The notes below the pieces were generated by a model that did not search any database, was not told the origin of the DNA, and was given only the letters and a program-made list of their open reading frames with translations. Made by a program: the position numbers and the translations under genes. Source: Nitrospirillum sp034427435 (lineage in GTDB: Bacteria > Pseudomonadota > Alphaproteobacteria > Azospirillales > Azospirillaceae). Taken from it: a stretch of 64,000 nucleotides of DNA. Every line of letters begins with the position of its first letter. The first letter of the stretch is position 1. Where the stretch lies: the NCBI RefSeq assembly GCF_034427435.1, contig NZ_JAXQNP010000002.1:1860001-1924000 (forward strand), given 5' to 3'. Below are positions 49,394 to 58,113 of the stretch, in pieces.

Positions 49394-52363
49394 TCAGTAG
49401 GTGTAGGTCGCGTTGAACATGTAGCTGCGGCCCGGTTCCACGATTTCCGGGATGGCGTCGGCGGTGCGCCCGATGGTGCGATAGTAGCTGTAGTCGTCCA
49501 GCAGGTTCTGCACGGCGAAGCCCACCTGCAGGCCATTGGCGAAGGTGTAGCCGGTCGACAAGTCCAGCCGCTGCGTGGCGCGCAGCCATTCGTTCAGGGC
49601 GTTGCCGCCGAAAGTACCGAAGCGATAGCGGACCAGGCTGTCGCCGCTGTAGCGGTAGGACAGGGTGGTGTCGAAGCCCCCCCGGTCGTAGGACAGCGAG
49701 GCGTTGAACAGCACGTTGGGCGTGCCCTGCATGGGCGAGGTGTCCTCGATGCCGCTGCTGTTCAGGTGAACGGCGGCCTGCTGAAGCGTCAGGTTGCCCC
49801 CCAGGCTGAAGCCGTCCAGGGCGCCGGGGGCCAGGGTGCGCAGTTCCTGGTTCGCCGTCAGCTCGATGCCATAGACATGGCCGCTGCCGCCGTTCACCGG
49901 CTGGGAGATGCTGGACACCCCCGTCTGCGCCACGGCCGATGCGTGGTAGTCGGTGCCGCGGTCATAGAGGTAATGCGACAGCGCCTTGTAGAAGGCGCCG
50001 GCCATCAGGTGGGTGCCGGTATCCAGGACCCATTCGCCCGACAGGTCGTAATTGACCGATTCCGTCGGCTTCAGGTTGGGGTTGCCCTGGGTGATGCTGA
50101 TGCTGCCATCGGAATTGAGCGAGGTCTGCGACCCGCCGCCCAACTGGTACAGGGCGGGCCGCATGTAGCTGGTCCAGATGGCGGCGCGATAGACGCCGCC
50201 ATCGTCCGGGCGGTAGTTGACGTGCAGGCTGGGCAGCGCCTCGTTGTACACGGTGCTGTTGGACTGCCAGGACGACACCTGGCCATCACCCGACGCCGTG
50301 TTCCAATAGGTATTGTTGATGCGCGTGTGTTCGAAGCGCAGGCCGGGGATGACCTCCCACCCGTCACGCTTGATGCCGGCCATGATGTAGGCGGCGTAGA
50401 CCGCCTCGCCCCCCCGCAGGGTGTTGCCGTTGTAGTCGTCGGCCGACAGCGTCCGCTGGTAGGCCAGCTTCTTCAGCGCGGCGGACAGCCCGTCGCCATC
50501 GCCCAGGGGCACGGTGTAATCGTAGATGCCGGGGATGATGGAGGAGAGCTGGCCGTCCTGGATGTAGGGATTGCTGGCCAGGCTGGAGCCGGCCGGGTAG
50601 GGCTGCAGGTCGCTGTAATCGCGGGAATAGGCGAAGCGATGGCTGTCCACCATCTTGGCGCCGGCCTTGATGTAGTCCAGCAGCCCGTCGCCCATCTGGT
50701 AGGTGGCGTCCAGGTGGGCCCCCAGCTTGCGCTGTTCGCTGTAGGACTCGGTGAATTCCCCACTGCCGTCGATGGCCGTGTAGTTGGCGGTGTTGTTGAA
50801 ATAGGCCCGCTGGGCGGCCGTCAGCACGGGGATGGGATATCCCGCGCTGTTGTAAGTCAGCAGGAAGGGGCTGCCCAGGCCGCCCGTCTGATAGGCGAAT
50901 TCGGCGTGGTCCGGCGCGGAATTCTGCCCCCAGCTGTAGAACACGTCGTAGTCCAGCGTCAGATGGTCCAGGCGGGTGGTGCCGCCCAGCTGGCTGGTCA
51001 TCAGTTCCGATACTTCCGGCGCCGTTTCGAACCAGTAATGTTCGTCGGCGTCGCTTTCGGCGTTTATATACAGCCCGTTGGACAGCTGCGTGGCCGCCGA
51101 GTAGCCGTCGGCCTGCAGGCCCTTCTGATAGACCTCCTGGCGGATGTCGGATTTGGCGTAGGTGGTGCGCAGGTGCAGGCTGGTGGCGTCGCCCTGCCAA
51201 TCCAGCGAGAGGTTGCCGCCATAGCGTTCCTGGGTGCCCCGCGTGAACTGGGCGTTCAGGCTGGTCAGCAGCAGGTTGTTGGCCTTGTCCACGCCGGGCG
51301 CGCTGGCGCCCTGTTCCGAGGTGGTCTGCAGGAATTCCCACTGGCCGACCTGGTAGTCCTGCATGCTGCTGACGAAGTTGCGCTTGCCGTAGTAGGCGGT
51401 GACATAGGCGCCGAAGCGCTTGTCGGGACCGAAGCGGTCCGCCACCTCCACCTGGCCGATGCCACCGCCGGCGTCCAGGCCGTAATCCAGCGCCCGGCCG
51501 CTCAAGGTGCCTTGGGCGTAGACCTGCAGCAGTGGCGCGTCGAAATCGAAGGCGGAGTGGGTGCGGAAGTCGAAGGTGCCGCCCACCGCGTCACCGTCCA
51601 TGTCGGGGGTGGAGGTCTTGGACACCACCACCTTGTCCATGCCGAAGGGCGGCAGCAGGCTCAGTTCCACCTGCCGGCCATAGGGCATGCCCTCGGCCAC
51701 GTTGGCGCCGTTGATCAGGTTGACGTTGTATTCCGGGTCCATGCCCCGCAGGGACACGAACTCACCCTGGCCGCGCCCGGCCGCGTCGACGCCGTTGTGG
51801 TTGCCCTGGCTGGGGGAGCCGGAGGTGGCGTTGGTGGCGACCGCGACACCGGGCAGGCGGGCCAGCGCCTCGGCCACGTTGGTGTCGGGGTTGCGCTTCA
51901 TGGCCTCCGCGGTCAGGACGCTGACGGTGCCGGTGGCGGCCATCTGGTCCACGATGGAGCGGTCACGCTCCTTCTGGCCGGTGACGACCACTTCGCCGAC
52001 GCCGCTCGCCGCCACGCCGGCCAGCACGACGTCGCTGCGCGCGTCGCCTTGGGCCGGGATTTCGACCGGCTGGCGCACCGGCGCGCCATCCCCCACCCGA
52101 ACCGACAGGTCGTACGTGCCCGCGGGCAGGTCGGGAAAGGCGTAGCGCCCGTCCCGGCCGCTGACCACGGTGTGGCCGCCCAGGGATAGGACCGCACCGC
52201 CGACAGCCGCGCCACTGGCCCGGTCAGTGACTTGGCCGGACACCACACCCGCCTGCGCCTGGTTTTGGGCGGACAACGCCGCCAGCATCAGGACGGGCAA
52301 CAAAACGGCGCTTCCGCTCAAGGCGGAGCACGCCAGCAAAAGGCTCTTAGCCTTCTTGTGCAT
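49394..52363 (-). CDS. TonB-dependent receptor with N-terminal carboxypeptidase-like domain
   Basis: 989-residue outer-membrane receptor. Signal sequence (MHKKAKSLLLACSALSGSAV, ending AQA) is followed by a CarboxypepD-like beta domain (VSGQVTDRASGAAVGGAVLS, PDLPAGTYDLSV). The TonB-box area VGEVVVTGQKERD comes next, then the plug (NVAEALARLPGVAVATN, FVSLRGMDPEYN) and a long beta-barrel ending FNATYTY with a C-terminal aromatic. The layout matches the Xanthomonas/Caulobacter-type receptors that import large substrates such as oligosaccharides. No transport or hydrolase partner is adjacent. A cluster of ATGAC/GTCAT motifs lies upstream. In-frame ATG 52384 is an alternative start. Confidence 0.94.
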   Translation of the reverse strand: MHKKAKSLLLACSALSGSAVLLPVLMLAALSAQNQAQAGVVSGQVTDRASGAAVGGAVLSLGGHTVVSGRDGRYAFPDLPAGTYDLSVRVGDGAPVRQPVEIPAQGDARSDVVLAGVAASGVGEVVVTGQKERDRSIVDQMAATGTVSVLTAEAMKRNPDTNVAEALARLPGVAVATNATSGSPSQGNHNGVDAAGRGQGEFVSLRGMDPEYNVNLINGANVAEGMPYGRQVELSLLPPFGMDKVVVSKTSTPDMDGDAVGGTFDFRTHSAFDFDAPLLQVYAQGTLSGRALDYGLDAGGGIGQVEVADRFGPDKRFGAYVTAYYGKRNFVSSMQDYQVGQWEFLQTTSEQGASAPGVDKANNLLLTSLNAQFTRGTQERYGGNLSLDWQGDATSLHLRTTYAKSDIRQEVYQKGLQADGYSAATQLSNGLYINAESDADEHYWFETAPEVSELMTSQLGGTTRLDHLTLDYDVFYSWGQNSAPDHAEFAYQTGGLGSPFLLTYNSAGYPIPVLTAAQRAYFNNTANYTAIDGSGEFTESYSEQRKLGAHLDATYQMGDGLLDYIKAGAKMVDSHRFAYSRDYSDLQPYPAGSSLASNPYIQDGQLSSIIPGIYDYTVPLGDGDGLSAALKKLAYQRTLSADDYNGNTLRGGEAVYAAYIMAGIKRDGWEVIPGLRFEHTRINNTYWNTASGDGQVSSWQSNSTVYNEALPSLHVNYRPDDGGVYRAAIWTSYMRPALYQLGGGSQTSLNSDGSISITQGNPNLKPTESVNYDLSGEWVLDTGTHLMAGAFYKALSHYLYDRGTDYHASAVAQTGVSSISQPVNGGSGHVYGIELTANQELRTLAPGALDGFSLGGNLTLQQAAVHLNSSGIEDTSPMQGTPNVLFNASLSYDRGGFDTTLSYRYSGDSLVRYRFGTFGGNALNEWLRATQRLDLSTGYTFANGLQVGFAVQNLLDDYSYYRTIGRTADAIPEIVEPGRSYMFNATYTY

Positions 52364-52757
52364 CGCGAGGATCCCAATTGCCATGATTTGTGTCGCGCCG
52401 ACCGCTTCGGCGGGCGCGGGTGGCCTCTGTCGGGCCGAATATTAATGAAAATTAAATTATCTTATGTGAATGACGGGCCGATGACGGTGTCATGAAGGAA
52501 TGACAACATCCTAAGTCATTGCAATATTGTGTGTATTGGGCGCGCCCTAGAGGGCCCCGGCAGCCTCGTCGGTGGAAAGGGGGACCACCGGCAGGCGAGG
52601 GCGCGCGGGCACAGGGGTATCAAACAGCCGGCCGCTCACCAGGGTGGCCATGTCCCACCGCTTTCTCCCTTGGCGGGCTGTTGGGTGGGGATGGACAGGG
52701 GACCATCATAGCGGGCCCGGTCATGGGGTGGTTTTTCAGTGCGGGAGAACGGCCATG
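52364..52757. other. Intergenic region upstream of the TonB-dependent receptor
   Basis: The part at 52436-52545 is AT-rich and should hold the receptor promoter and operator motifs. The rest (52550-52757) is GC-rich with no convincing gene; small frames there lack a ribosome site next to their start. Confidence 0.5.
52470..52519. promoter_or_regulatory. Cluster of ATGAC/GTCAT motifs upstream of the TonB-dependent receptor
   Basis: ATGAC occurs at 52470, 52481 and 52500, and its complement GTCAT at 52489 and 52515. ATGAC-GGT-GTCAT (52481-52493) is a perfect hairpin-like palindrome, and AATGAC-N10-GTCATT (52499-52520) is a second pair. Five half-sites in 50 bp suggest a regulator-binding region. 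Confidence 0.45.
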
Positions 52758-52796
52758 AAAAAAGCCGCCGACGCCGGTGAGGGCGAGGGCGGCTTT
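52758..52796 (-). terminator. Rho-independent terminator of the ClpP-like gene
   Basis: AAAGCCGCC (52761-52769) pairs with GGCGGCTTT (52788-52796). Six As at 52758-52763 form the T-run on the minus strand, 26 nt after the stop codon. Confidence 0.8.
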
Positions 52797-52822
52797 GATC
52801 GTCGTCTCAAGGCATGGCGATC

Positions 52823-53458
52823 TTACTTCAGATCGTCGGCCTTGCTGATGATGTGGGTGACGATGCCGTAGTCCTTGGCCTCTTCCGCCGACATCCAGAA
52901 ATTACGGTCGGTATCCTGCTCGATCTTTTCCAGCGGCTGACCGGTTTCGCGGGCGATGATGGTGTTCAGACGCTTGCGCATCTTCACGATCTCACGCGCC
53001 TCGATGGCGATGTCGGTGGCCTGGCCGCCGGTCCCGCCCATGGGCTGATGGATCAGGAAACGGGTGTTGGGCAGGCAGTAACGGTTTTCCTTGGCCGCCC
53101 CGAGGAAGATGTGGGCGCCGGCGCTGGCCACCCAGCCGGTGCCCAGGACCAGGACGCGCGGGCGGATGAACTGCAGCACGTCGTGGATGCTGTCGCCGCT
53201 TTCGACATGGCCGCCCTGGGAGTTGATCACCAGGCGGATGGGGTCGTCGCTCTCGGCCGCCATGGCGAACAGCTGGGCGACCGTGCTTTCCGCGATCTTC
53301 TGGTTGATCTCACCGAAAAGCAGGATGGTGCGGCTCTTGAACAGGCTCTGCGCCACGGGTGAGAAGGGCGCGCCCTTGCCCTTTTCCTCCTTGCCGCCTT
53401 CCGGCGCGGTCTCGGGGCTATCGGGTTCTTCGTCGTCGAAGCGGATCGGCAGGGTCAC
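52823..53458 (-). CDS. ClpP-family serine protease (paralogue)
   Basis: 211-residue ClpP-like proteolytic subunit. The catalytic Ser lies in GTGWVASAGAHIFLG, His in RFLIHQPMGG and the acidic residue in EQDTDRNFWMS. The head domain helix motif GGQATDIAIEAREIVKMRKR is normal. It differs from canonical ClpP by a charged N-terminal segment (FDDEEPDSPETAPEGGKEEK) and by Trp-Val-Ala before the active Ser. Start GTG 53458 has AAGGAG 6 nt upstream. No ClpX, trigger factor or Lon gene is adjacent, so this is probably a second ClpP rather than the main one. Confidence 0.88.
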   Translation of the reverse strand: MTLPIRFDDEEPDSPETAPEGGKEEKGKGAPFSPVAQSLFKSRTILLFGEINQKIAESTVAQLFAMAAESDDPIRLVINSQGGHVESGDSIHDVLQFIRPRVLVLGTGWVASAGAHIFLGAAKENRYCLPNTRFLIHQPMGGTGGQATDIAIEAREIVKMRKRLNTIIARETGQPLEKIEQDTDRNFWMSAEEAKDYGIVTHIISKADDLK

Positions 53459-53714
53459 CAGGATCTCCTTGGGAACGAACAAGACGGGGGCCAAACCGGC
53501 GGCCCAACCGCCCACCCTTATCAGGTAGCGGGATTCGGCGCCCCGTTCAACCCGTGCGTCGCACGGGAAACCCCGCCATGATCGGTTACCCCGCCCGGTG
53601 AGGCAAGCCCAGTCTGGCAAAAGGGGGGCGTCCACCACTGGCGCCCGGGCCCGTCCCTCGGGTAAAGGTTAAGGCCGGTATCTTTCCGGTATTTCAATGA
53701 CGCGAGGTCGCGCG

Positions 53715-54521
53715 ATGGGGCAGGGCCCGGCACCCTCTCTGGAAACGCCATTCCTGGAATTGCGGGGCATCAGCAAGCGCTATCCCAACGGGACGCTGGC
53801 GCTGACCGACATCTCGATGACCGTGGGCGAAGGGGAGTTCCTGGCCATCGTCGGCGCCAGCGGCTGCGGCAAGAGCACCATCCTGCGCCATGTCGCCGGC
53901 CTGGTGACCCCCTCGGCCGGCGACATCCGATGGTCGCGGGCGCCGGCCGCCGGCGGGATCGGCATGGTGTTCCAGGAGCCGACGCTGATGCCCTGGGCCC
54001 GCATCCAGGACAATGTCCGCCTGCCGCTGGACCTGGCCAAGGTGCCGCGCGCCGCGGCCGACGCCCGCGTCACCGCCCTGCTGGCCCAGGTGGGCCTGGC
54101 CGATTTCGCCCAGGCCTATCCGCGTGAGCTGTCGGGCGGCATGAAGATGCGCGCCTCCATCGCCCGCGCGCTCGTCACCCGTCCGCGCCTGCTGCTGATG
54201 GATGAGCCGTTCGCCGCGCTCGATGAGATCACGCGTCAGAAGCTGAACGACGACCTGCTGGCCCTGTGGGGGGAGCAGCGCTTCACCGTTCTGTTCGTCA
54301 CCCACAGCGTCTATGAGGGGGTGTATCTGGCCAGCCGCGCCATCGTCATGGCCCCGCGGCCGGGCCGCATCCATGCCGACATCCCGCTGGACCTGCCCTA
54401 TCCCCGGGATGAGGCTTTGCGCACCGACGCCCGCTACGCCGCCGCCTGCCGCCAAGTTTCCCTGGCCTTGGCCGATGCCATGCGTTCGCCGAGCCATCCA
54501 TCGGGGGAGACTGCGGCATGA
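53715..54521 (+). CDS. ABC transporter ATP-binding protein (SsuB/TauB-like)
   Basis: 268-residue ATPase of the nitrate/sulfonate/taurine type. Walker A is GASGCGKST, the Q-loop is VFQEPTLMPWA, the signature is LSGGMKMRASIARA, Walker B is LLLMDEPFAALDE and the H-loop is FVTHSVYEGVYLA. ATG 53715 has GAGGT 6 nt upstream; ATG 53697 is in frame too. The stop overlaps the permease start by 4 nt. No periplasmic binding protein gene accompanies the pair, so the substrate is unknown. Confidence 0.92.
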   Translation: MGQGPAPSLETPFLELRGISKRYPNGTLALTDISMTVGEGEFLAIVGASGCGKSTILRHVAGLVTPSAGDIRWSRAPAAGGIGMVFQEPTLMPWARIQDNVRLPLDLAKVPRAAADARVTALLAQVGLADFAQAYPRELSGGMKMRASIARALVTRPRLLLMDEPFAALDEITRQKLNDDLLALWGEQRFTVLFVTHSVYEGVYLASRAIVMAPRPGRIHADIPLDLPYPRDEALRTDARYAAACRQVSLALADAMRSPSHPSGETAA

Positions 54522-55297
54522 GCGCGCTGCGTCGCCTGGCGCCCATGATTCTAGGCGTCATCGTCCTGGCCGCGTGGGAGGGGGGCGTGCGCCTGCTGGC
54601 CATTCCCGCCTTCGTCCTGCCGCCGCCCAGCGCCGTGGTGGCGGCGTTGCTGGCCGATCCTGACACGCTGGGCCTGTCGCTGTGGTTCACGCTCACCGTG
54701 ACCTTGCAAGCCTTCGCCCTGGCGGTGGCGGGCGGGGTGGCGCTGGCCATCCTGTTCACCCGGTCGCCGCTGCTCGCCTCCGCCCTGTATCCCTATGCCG
54801 TCATCCTGCAGGTGACGCCGGTGATGGCCATCGCCCCGCTGCTGCTGGTCTGGGTGGGGTATGAGCGGGTGGATTTGGCGCAGCTCATCCTGGCTTGGAT
54901 CGTCGCCTTCTTCCCTATCCTGGGCAACACCACCCTGGGCCTGCGCTCCGCCGACGCGGGCCTGCGCGACCTGTTCCGCCTCTATGGCGCCAGCAAGTGG
55001 CAGGTGCTGTGGCGGCTGGAGCTGCCGTCGGCCTTGCCCTACCTGTTGGCGGGCATGAAGATCTCGGGCGGCCTGGCGCTCATCGGCGCGGTGGTGGCGG
55101 AGTTCGTGGCGGGGTCGGGCACGGGCAGCGGCCTGGCCTGGCGCATCGTGGACGCCAGCAACCGCCTGAACACCCCGCGTATGTTCGCCGCCCTGGCGCT
55201 GCTGTCCCTGCTGGGCATCGCCCTTTTCGCCGTACTGTCCCTGGTGCAGCGCCTGGCGCTTCGGCGCTGGCACGACAGCGAGGCGGGGCATCCTTGA
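54518..55297 (+). CDS. ABC transporter permease (SsuC/TauC-like)
   Basis: 259-residue inner-membrane permease with about six helices. The coupling loop is LYGASKWQVLWRLELPSALP, followed by YLLAGMKISGGLALIGAVVA and VAGSGTGSGLAW, typical of the sulfonate/nitrate/pyrimidine-precursor uptake group. It overlaps the ATPase gene by 4 nt. Together they form an importer core lacking its binding protein in this window. Confidence 0.92.
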   Translation: MSALRRLAPMILGVIVLAAWEGGVRLLAIPAFVLPPPSAVVAALLADPDTLGLSLWFTLTVTLQAFALAVAGGVALAILFTRSPLLASALYPYAVILQVTPVMAIAPLLLVWVGYERVDLAQLILAWIVAFFPILGNTTLGLRSADAGLRDLFRLYGASKWQVLWRLELPSALPYLLAGMKISGGLALIGAVVAEFVAGSGTGSGLAWRIVDASNRLNTPRMFAALALLSLLGIALFAVLSLVQRLALRRWHDSEAGHP

Positions 55298-55303
55298 GAC
55301 GCC

Positions 55304-55333
55304 CCAAGGGCATGAGGAGCCTCATGCCCTTGG
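55304..55333. terminator. Convergent inverted repeat between permease and apt
   Basis: CCAAGGGCATGAGG (55304-55317) and CCTCATGCCCTTGG (55320-55333) are perfect 14-bp arms. There is no T-run; it lies just after the permease stop and before the end of apt, so bidirectional termination is likely. Confidence 0.55.
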
Positions 55334-55376
55334 TGAACCCCGACCGGGGGCGCCGAAGTTTTAGGAACCCGCTGAA

Positions 55377-55892
55377 TTACTTGTCGTAATTCAGCAAAGA
55401 CAAAACCGGCACATCCAGCTTCTTGCGGCCTTCCAGGAAGTCCAACTCGATCAGGAAGGCGGCGGCGCGCACGTCGGCGCCGACGTCGCGCAGCAGTTTG
55501 ATGGCGGCGTTCATGGTGCCGCCGGTGGCCAGCAGGTCGTCCACCACCACCACGCGCTGGCCGGGCTTCACCAGGTCGGCCTGGATTTCCACGGTGTCGC
55601 TGCCGTATTCCAGGTCATAGGAATGGCGCACCACGTCGCCTGGCAGCTTGCCCTTCTTGCGTACCATGGCGAAGCCCAGGCCCAGTTTCAGCGCCAGGGG
55701 GGCGGCCATCAGGAAGCCCCGGGACTCGATGCCCACGATGAAATCGACGCCGGTGTCCTGGATCAGGCGGGCCATGCGGCCCATGGCGACGGCCCAGGCG
55801 TCGGCGTGCGCCAGCAGCGGCGAGATGTCGTAGAACAGGATGCCGGGCTTGGGATAGTCCGGGACGCCGCGGATGTGGCTTTTGAGATCCAT
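55377..55892 (-). CDS. apt: Adenine phosphoribosyltransferase
   Basis: 171-residue cytosolic purine salvage enzyme forming AMP from adenine and PRPP. N-terminal HIRGVPDYPKPGILFYDISP is characteristic of Apt, GIESRGFLMAAPLAL follows, and the PRPP loop is VVVVDDLLATGGTMNA. Length matches the family. ATG 55892 has GAGG 9 nt upstream; the open frame beyond is not protein-like. It is divergent from the Mla operon. Confidence 0.96.
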   Translation of the reverse strand: MDLKSHIRGVPDYPKPGILFYDISPLLAHADAWAVAMGRMARLIQDTGVDFIVGIESRGFLMAAPLALKLGLGFAMVRKKGKLPGDVVRHSYDLEYGSDTVEIQADLVKPGQRVVVVDDLLATGGTMNAAIKLLRDVGADVRAAAFLIELDFLEGRKKLDVPVLSLLNYDK

Positions 55893-56147
55893 GGGGAAAG
55901 GCCTCGGGGGAAACGGAGACGCCCCGGTCCCGGGGCGCGAAATCATAGGGGAGGCTGGTCTGGCATGCCAGCGCCAAGCCGTGCCGCCGCCGTCCGGATG
56001 ATCCGGATGGCCACCTCGCGGCCGCTGCTGTTGACCCGCGACGGGCCTTTCTGTCAAGTGAAGGACGAGCAAGGCCGCCCGGCGCCCCCGACAGGATGGG
56101 GGCGGGGGCCGCCGGAAAGCCACCCCGCGGGGGCGGCAAGGGGTAAG

Positions 56148-57287
56148 ATGGCGGCGGCAGGCATCGGCGTAATCAGGACGGCATGGGACGGCGACCACTG
56201 GCTGCTCGCGGCCCAGGGCCGCTGGGACCTGGCGGCGGCGGAACAGCTGGACACGGCGCTGACCCGCCTGAAGCCGGAACGCAAGCCGGGCCAGGTCCTA
56301 CTGGACCTGTCGGGCTTGTCGGGCATGGACACCGCCGGCGCCCTGGTGCTGGACCGCCTGATCGAGCGCCTGCGGGCGGAGGGCGAGACGGTGGCCGTGG
56401 TGGGGGCCACCTCCGCCCAGTGCACCCTGCTGCGTGACGTTCGCCGCGCCGTGGTGCGCCACCCCGATGTCAGCACGCCCTTCCATCCCTTCCATGATTT
56501 GCTGGAGCGGGTGGGTAAGGGCGCCTTCAGCCTGGCGCAGGACGCGTATCAGCTGTTGAGCTTCTTCGGGCTGGTTTTCCTCACCATCGCCCGGGTGGCG
56601 CGCGATCCGCGCCGCTTCCGCTGGACGGCCTTCTTTTTCCACCTGGAACAGGTGGGCCTGAACGCCCTGCCCATCATCGGCCTGCTGACTTTCCTGATCG
56701 GCGTGGTGCTGGCCTACCAAAGCGCCGATCAGCTGCGGCGATTCGGCGCGGAGATCTTCGTCGTCAACCTGTTGGGCATCGGTATCCTGCGCGAGCTGGG
56801 GGTCCTGATCACCTCCATCATCGTGGCCGGCCGCTCCGGCTCCGCCTTTACGGCGCAGATCGGCACCATGAAGGTGAACCAGGAGGTGGACGCCATGCAG
56901 GTGCTGGGGCTGGACCCCATCGAGATGCTGGTGCTGCCCCGGCTGGCGGCCCTGTTCGTGGCCCTGCCGCTGGTCAGCTTCTACGCCGATGTGGTGGGCC
57001 TGTTCGGCGGCGCCGTCATGTCCTATGCCACGCTGGACATCACGCTGGGCCAGTTCCTGCGGCAATTGCAGGTGGCCGTCAACCCGACCACCCTGCTGGT
57101 GGGCCTGATCAAGGCGCCGGTCTTCGCCATGGTGATTTCGCTGGTCGGCTGTTTCGAAGGCCTGAACGTGACCGGCAGCGCCGAAAGCGTGGGTAAGCTG
57201 ACCACCCGCTCGGTGGTCGAGTCCATCTTCCTGGTGATTGTGCTCGACGCGCTGTTCTCCATCCTCTTTTCCTACCTCAAGATATGA
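56148..57287 (+). CDS. mlaE: MlaE-family lipid ABC permease with N-terminal STAS domain
   Basis: 379-residue protein. Residues 1-95 form a STAS domain (WLLAAQGRWDLAAAEQLDTA, then DLSGLSGMDTAGALVLDRL), equivalent to MlaB. The rest is the MlaE permease (FLIGVVLAYQSADQLRRFGA, LLGIGILRELGVLITSIIVA, AQIGTMKVNQEVDAM). The Mla system moves phospholipids between outer and inner membranes. ATG 56148 has AGGGG 7 nt upstream. It overlaps mlaF by 4 nt and starts the operon mlaE-mlaF-mlaD-lipoprotein. Confidence 0.93.
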   Translation: MAAAGIGVIRTAWDGDHWLLAAQGRWDLAAAEQLDTALTRLKPERKPGQVLLDLSGLSGMDTAGALVLDRLIERLRAEGETVAVVGATSAQCTLLRDVRRAVVRHPDVSTPFHPFHDLLERVGKGAFSLAQDAYQLLSFFGLVFLTIARVARDPRRFRWTAFFFHLEQVGLNALPIIGLLTFLIGVVLAYQSADQLRRFGAEIFVVNLLGIGILRELGVLITSIIVAGRSGSAFTAQIGTMKVNQEVDAMQVLGLDPIEMLVLPRLAALFVALPLVSFYADVVGLFGGAVMSYATLDITLGQFLRQLQVAVNPTTLLVGLIKAPVFAMVISLVGCFEGLNVTGSAESVGKLTTRSVVESIFLVIVLDALFSILFSYLKI

Positions 57288-58093
57288 GGGCGGCGATGAT
57301 CCAGGACGCTCCGACGGACATGGCGGTGGGGAACAATGCCGAGCCCGTCATCCGGGTGCACGGCCTGGTCACGCGCTTCGGCCGCCAGACGGTGCATGAT
57401 GGCGTGGACCTGGAGGTGCGGCGGGGCGAGGTCATGGGCGTCGTCGGCGGCTCCGGCACCGGCAAGTCGGTGCTGCTGAAGGAGATCATCGGCCTGCTGC
57501 GTCCCACCGCCGGCCGGGTGGAGGTGCTGGGCACCAATATGTGGACGGCCGACAGCGCCGCCCGACGCCGCATCCAGAGCCGCTGGGGCGTCCTGTTCCA
57601 GGACGGCGCGCTGTTCAGCTCCATGACCGTGGCGGAAAACGTCATGGTGGCGCTGAAGGAACACACCCACCTGGACGCCGGCCTGATCCAGGAACTGGCC
57701 CGCATCAAGATTTCCATGGTGGGCCTGCCGCCGGACAGCTGCTCCAAATACCCGTCCCAGCTTTCGGGTGGTATGCGCAAGCGCGCCGGCCTAGCCCGCG
57801 CCCTGGCGCTGGACCCGGAAATCCTGTTCCTGGATGAACCGACGGCGGGTCTGGACCCCATCGGCGCCGCCGCCTTCGACGAGCTGATCGGTACCCTGCA
57901 ACGCAGCCTGGGGCTGACCGTCGTCATGGTAACCCACGATCTTGACAGCCTTTATGCCATTTGTGATCGCATTGCGGTGCTGGTCGACCGTAAGATGACG
58001 GTGGGAACCATTGACATGTTGCTGGCGGACACGCATCCCTGGATCCATGACTACTTCCATGGCCCACGCGGACGCGCGGCCGTGAAACGCTGA
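57284..58093 (+). CDS. mlaF: Mla lipid ABC transporter ATP-binding protein
   Basis: 269-residue ATPase. Walker A is GGSGTGKSVLLK, the Q-loop is VLFQDGALFSSMTV, the signature is LSGGMRKRAGLARA and Walker B is ILFLDEPTAGLDP, all in the MlaF/Ttg2A style. It overlaps mlaE by 4 nt; ATG 57296 (MIQDAP) preceded by GAGGG is an alternative start. It powers lipid transport by the MlaE permease. Confidence 0.94.
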   Translation: MRAAMIQDAPTDMAVGNNAEPVIRVHGLVTRFGRQTVHDGVDLEVRRGEVMGVVGGSGTGKSVLLKEIIGLLRPTAGRVEVLGTNMWTADSAARRRIQSRWGVLFQDGALFSSMTVAENVMVALKEHTHLDAGLIQELARIKISMVGLPPDSCSKYPSQLSGGMRKRAGLARALALDPEILFLDEPTAGLDPIGAAAFDELIGTLQRSLGLTVVMVTHDLDSLYAICDRIAVLVDRKMTVGTIDMLLADTHPWIHDYFHGPRGRAAVKR

Positions 58094-58113
58094 GCAGTTG
58101 GGGACTGAAACTC

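Noticed and set aside
49766..52189. 807-codon plus-strand frame opposite the TonB-dependent receptor
   Set aside because: Antisense shadow; the receptor has signal peptide, plug and barrel features on the minus strand.
52519..52871. Short plus-strand frames upstream of the ClpP terminator
   Set aside because: No ribosome site at the starts, unusual composition, and they run into the terminator of the ClpP-like gene.
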